Part shown: piece after piece, positions 61,596 to 64,000 of the stretch
Layout: each line of letters begins with the position of its first letter
Position numbering within the stretch: the first letter of the stretch is position 1
Assembly: GCF_014654785.1 (NCBI RefSeq)
Contig: NZ_BNBD01000003.1
Location: forward strand, 62,001 to 126,000
Direction of reading: 5' to 3'
DNA: 64,000 nucleotides
Source: Streptomyces mashuensis
GTDB taxonomy: Bacteria > Actinomycetota > Actinomycetes > Streptomycetales > Streptomycetaceae
Position numbers and translations under genes: made by a program
Notes under the pieces: generated by a model
What the model was told of the DNA's origin: nothing
Database searches by the model: none
Seen by the model: only the letters and a program-made list of their open reading frames with translations

Positions 61596-62421
61596 CTACA
61601 ACCCGGTCATGACCTGGAACGGCAAGGGCTGGGTCGAGGTCACAAAGAAGGTCTGGAACGGTACGGCCTGGGTGGAGAAGCCGACCGTGCGGTACTGGGA
61701 CGGGCAGGAGTGGATGACCCGCCCCCCGGAGGCACGGGAGTTCGCCACGTACGCCGGCAGCACCTCGAGCTCCGTGACGGCCAAGCGGTACGCCACGCTG
61801 CGGGTACCGCCCGGCACGCGGGTCAACGACTACATCGTCAGCATCTGCGCGAGCATGAGCGGCCTGCCGCGGCTCTTGTCCCCTGCCGGCCGCATGCCGC
61901 AGGTGCTCGGCAGCAACCAGGATGAGATTTCCCTCGCCGTCGCCTGCTGGCCGTACACCGGCGCCGACGACCAGGTCTTGTGGGACCTCGGCGCCTCCCC
62001 CCAGGCCACGCTGATCAACCTTGCCTACCGTAACGGCGACATCGCCCAGCAGTCCCTTACCCCGGTGAGCGACATGCAGGTATACAAAGCGGTGGACAAA
62101 GTGCCGCTCATGGCCAGCCGCGACTTCATGAGCGTGTTCGTGGCCTTGACGGTCTCCCGGCAGGTCACCAGCTACCAGTGGCCCGAAGGGCTGATCCCCC
62201 GGGAATCCGCGCTGGGTCGCTTCGGCTCGTACGAGATCAGCGTCCTGACCGCCGAGACGCCCGGCGCCGGCGCGTCGGCAGGAACCCTCGACCTCAACAC
62301 GGCGGTGGACACCGCTGCCCTCTACCTCGTGACCATCCCCGGCCGCTCGGACGGGAAACCGACCTGGATCCTGGGCGACGACCGCGCGTCGCTGCTCGGC
62401 ACCAGCACCTACCTGGGGTGA
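61585..62421 (+). CDS. Tail fibre/receptor-binding-like protein
   Basis: The 278-residue product starts at ATG 61585, inside the end of the previous gene. It has a repeated WNGKGWVEVTKKVWNGTAWV motif near the start (two to three WNG/WDG units), often the hinge of fibre proteins, followed by a beta-rich domain (YAGSTSSSVTAKRYATLRVP). It may contact the host surface. Confidence 0.72.
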   Translation: MARSYNPVMTWNGKGWVEVTKKVWNGTAWVEKPTVRYWDGQEWMTRPPEAREFATYAGSTSSSVTAKRYATLRVPPGTRVNDYIVSICASMSGLPRLLSPAGRMPQVLGSNQDEISLAVACWPYTGADDQVLWDLGASPQATLINLAYRNGDIAQQSLTPVSDMQVYKAVDKVPLMASRDFMSVFVALTVSRQVTSYQWPEGLIPRESALGRFGSYEISVLTAETPGAGASAGTLDLNTAVDTAALYLVTIPGRSDGKPTWILGDDRASLLGTSTYLG

Positions 62422-62428
62422 TGCACCG

Positions 62429-63004
62429 ATCGACATCAAGACTTGGGCCCAGGGCCCGGTATCGGCCGAGGACATGAACGTCCACATCCGTGACGTGCTC
62501 GGCCTCCTCATGGCCCCGCCCGGCTGCCGCAGGGCAGGCAAGATGTCCGGCAGCAAGGACGCCGGAACCTGGGCCGTGCTCACCCTGGAACCCGCCGGGC
62601 AGGGCGCCGGCCGCGGGCACTCCTACGACAGCACCGGCACGGCGATGTCCGACTCCGCCATCCGTATCACCGCTCCCCGCGACGGTCTCTACGAGGTCAA
62701 CGCGGGTGCGGTCATCGGCTCGTACCAGACCGACGGCAAGATCGGCTACGCCCGCGTCGCCGTCGCCAAGGGGCAGACGGAAGGGTCGCAGTTCGAGGCC
62801 AACGCGTTCGTGAAGTTCGGGTGCCACCGCATCCGTAACTCGCACCGCTCCGGCACCGGCACGGCGACGATCCCCCTGCGGGCCGGCGAGTGGATCGCCA
62901 TGGCCGGCTACGCCGAAGGCGGGGCCTGGATGTTCTCCGACGACAAGGAGAACGCCGGTGCCGCCACGTACCTCGAAATGCGATGGGTGGGTGATCTTCC
63001 CTGA
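62429..63004 (+). CDS. Minor tail protein, paralogue 1, apparently started by AUC
   Basis: From ATC 62429 the frame reads DIKTWAQGPVSAEDMNVHIR, DVLGLLMAPPG, matching the N-terminal WA ... MNxRIRD ... PP pattern of the next two genes. GGTGAT (62417-62422) lies six bases upstream; ATG 62474 would drop the conserved part. The body is a beta-sandwich-like domain ending EMRWVGDLP. 191 residues. Confidence 0.72.
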   Translation: MDIKTWAQGPVSAEDMNVHIRDVLGLLMAPPGCRRAGKMSGSKDAGTWAVLTLEPAGQGAGRGHSYDSTGTAMSDSAIRITAPRDGLYEVNAGAVIGSYQTDGKIGYARVAVAKGQTEGSQFEANAFVKFGCHRIRNSHRSGTGTATIPLRAGEWIAMAGYAEGGAWMFSDDKENAGAATYLEMRWVGDLP

Positions 63005-63642
63005 TCCCAACGACTCCGACCTGGGCTCGCCGCGAGGTCGTCACCGCGGACTTGATGAACGCCCGCATCCGCGACCTGCACCGGTTCCTGTACCGGCCGC
63101 CGTCCTGCTGGGTGACCTCGCGGCAGCGGGGCACGCACAAGGACGGCTCGGTGAACTGGGCGCCGGCCGACGCCCTCGACCCTGGCAAGCTCACGGGGTG
63201 GACCACGTTCTCCTGGTACCCGCCCGGCCAGGGCCTCCAGCCCGACTCCGAGTTCGACACGGCGAAGCTGGCACTGCCCGAAGCGACCGCCGGAGGAACT
63301 CCGTACGCGCTGCGCCTGACCGCCCCGGAGGACGGCCGGTACAGCGTCGCCTTCGGCGGCGTCATCGACACCCCCGGGGCGACACCGCTGAACATGCACG
63401 TCAAGCTCGGCAAGAACATCACGGCCGACTCTATGTGGACCGACGACTCCCACGTGATCGCGTCGTCCTCGCCGGGACGCTCCAACGGCAGCCGGGGATA
63501 CGGCTCCCTCACCGCGACGGTCCGCCTGAAGAAGGGCGAGTCCGTGAGCGCGGCCGGCATCGCGGACCAGCCATTCCTCCTCGGCAACAAGTCCCTGCCG
63601 GGCAGGTCGTTCTTCTCCGTGCGATGGGTGGGAAGGTACTGA
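63004..63642 (+). CDS. Minor tail protein, paralogue 2, apparently started by AUC or CUG
   Basis: From ATC 63004, inside the upstream TGA, the frame reads PTTPTWARREVVTADLMNAR, IRDLHRFLYRPP. CTG 63001 is in frame too. GGTGAT lies eight bases before the ATC. ATG 63052 would remove the conserved N-terminus. The product (212 residues) ends SVRWVGRY, like its neighbours. Confidence 0.72.
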   Translation: MPTTPTWARREVVTADLMNARIRDLHRFLYRPPSCWVTSRQRGTHKDGSVNWAPADALDPGKLTGWTTFSWYPPGQGLQPDSEFDTAKLALPEATAGGTPYALRLTAPEDGRYSVAFGGVIDTPGATPLNMHVKLGKNITADSMWTDDSHVIASSSPGRSNGSRGYGSLTATVRLKKGESVSAAGIADQPFLLGNKSLPGRSFFSVRWVGRY

Positions 63643-64000
63643 TGAAACCGCCAGTGATCGAACCCTGGGCACCGCGCGAACTCGCGGACCCGGGCATGCT
63701 GAACCGTCGGGTCAAGGACGTCCACACCCATCTGCTGCGCCCTCCCGCGGTGCGGGTCATCGGCGTGGAGTGGCTGGCCCGCAAGGGCGGCTACACCCAT
63801 CTCCCCTGCTACGCCGTGGGGGCGCAGCCGGTGGGGATCGCGTACGAGACCCGCCCCGGGATGGCGCCGACGAACTCTGCGGGCAACGTCGTCGGCCTCA
63901 CGGCGCCGGTCGACGGGCGGTACCGGTACACGATCGGCGGCAACGTCTCTCCCGGGCTCCAGTCCTCGGGTGCCGACCAGGTCCACATGATGTGGCTCGA
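63642..64000 (+). CDS. Minor tail protein, paralogue 3 (3' end outside window)
   Basis: ATG 63642 overlaps the upstream TGA. The product opens KPPVIEPWAPRELADPGMLN, RRVKDVHTHLLRPP, the same N-terminal module as the two genes before, and continues GYTHLPCYAVGAQPVG. It is cut by the window edge after about 119 codons. Confidence 0.8.
   Translation, partial: MKPPVIEPWAPRELADPGMLNRRVKDVHTHLLRPPAVRVIGVEWLARKGGYTHLPCYAVGAQPVGIAYETRPGMAPTNSAGNVVGLTAPVDGRYRYTIGGNVSPGLQSSGADQVHMMWL

Larger units (their letters stand above)
28326..64000. mobile_element. Temperate siphovirus prophage (right end outside window)
   Basis: The segment begins at attL with a serine integrase, continues with a leftward replication/early module, a cargo gene, a repressor and a rightward packaging, head and tail module. 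Gene order equals a linear phage genome opened at a central attP and joined at cos, as for L5-like and R4-like actinophages. Lysis genes and attR must lie to the right. Damage in terL and one tail gene suggests it may be defective. Confidence 0.95.

Overview
The window is high-GC actinobacterial DNA, almost certainly from a Streptomyces chromosome. The clues are third-position GC bias, GTG/TTG starts, a class F sortase, mycothiol-type DinB enzymes, the long HisG, an FMN-riboswitch rib operon with the actinobacterial transporter RibM, and a secreted chitinase preceded by DasR-type sites. Bases 1 to about 28,325 are host chromosome. From about 28,326 to the right edge the sequence is a temperate siphovirus prophage; its right end lies outside the window.

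Host part, left to right: the 3' end of a winged-helix regulator and an aldehyde dehydrogenase; a GlxA/AraC-type regulator divergent from an imine-reductase-like oxidoreductase plus a DinB/maleylpyruvate-isomerase-like protein; a secreted His/Asp repeat protein beside a class F sortase; a PAS-GGDEF-EAL c-di-GMP protein; a C39-family secreted peptidase; a P-loop kinase; a candidate small RNA; an EccA-like AAA+ ATPase; two overlapping CNNM/CBS membrane proteins. Then comes a leftward operon headed by an FMN riboswitch, ribD-ribE-ribM-ribBA-ribH, followed by hisE-hisG and a PH-domain membrane protein. Next are a GH18 chitinase, an MFS exporter and a second His/Asp repeat protein.

The prophage sits inside a uracil/xanthine permease gene: the first ~52 codons remain at 28178, and the reading frame then runs into phage DNA and stops. 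A large serine integrase lies next to this attL. Then follows a leftward early module (39.5 to 30.2 kb): small proteins, a Cas4/RecB-like exonuclease, a Bro-N protein, a DnaB-like ATPase, a resolvase-like nuclease, a split primase, a DUF3310 protein, a metallophosphoesterase, a sigma-like protein and a family A DNA polymerase. At the far end of this arm are a rightward NADPH:quinone-reductase-like cargo gene with its own promoter and a repressor resembling gp71/gp69 of mycobacteriophages L5 and Bxb1. Six same-orientation copies of a sequence close to the Bxb1 stoperator punctuate this arm, so immunity probably works as in cluster A mycobacteriophages. The rightward late module follows the presumed cos region: HNH, small and large terminase, portal, scaffold, capsid, connectors, tail tube, tail chaperones with a -1 frameshift site, a 1943-residue tape measure, distal tail and tail-tip/fibre proteins.

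The late module has two notable oddities. First, several genes have a good Shine-Dalgarno sequence and a conserved-looking N-terminus but AUA, AUC or CUG where the start codon should be. Second, the large terminase is broken exactly at its Walker A loop and a tail gene is broken by a one-base shift at a TTA codon, so the prophage may be unable to package or assemble virions.
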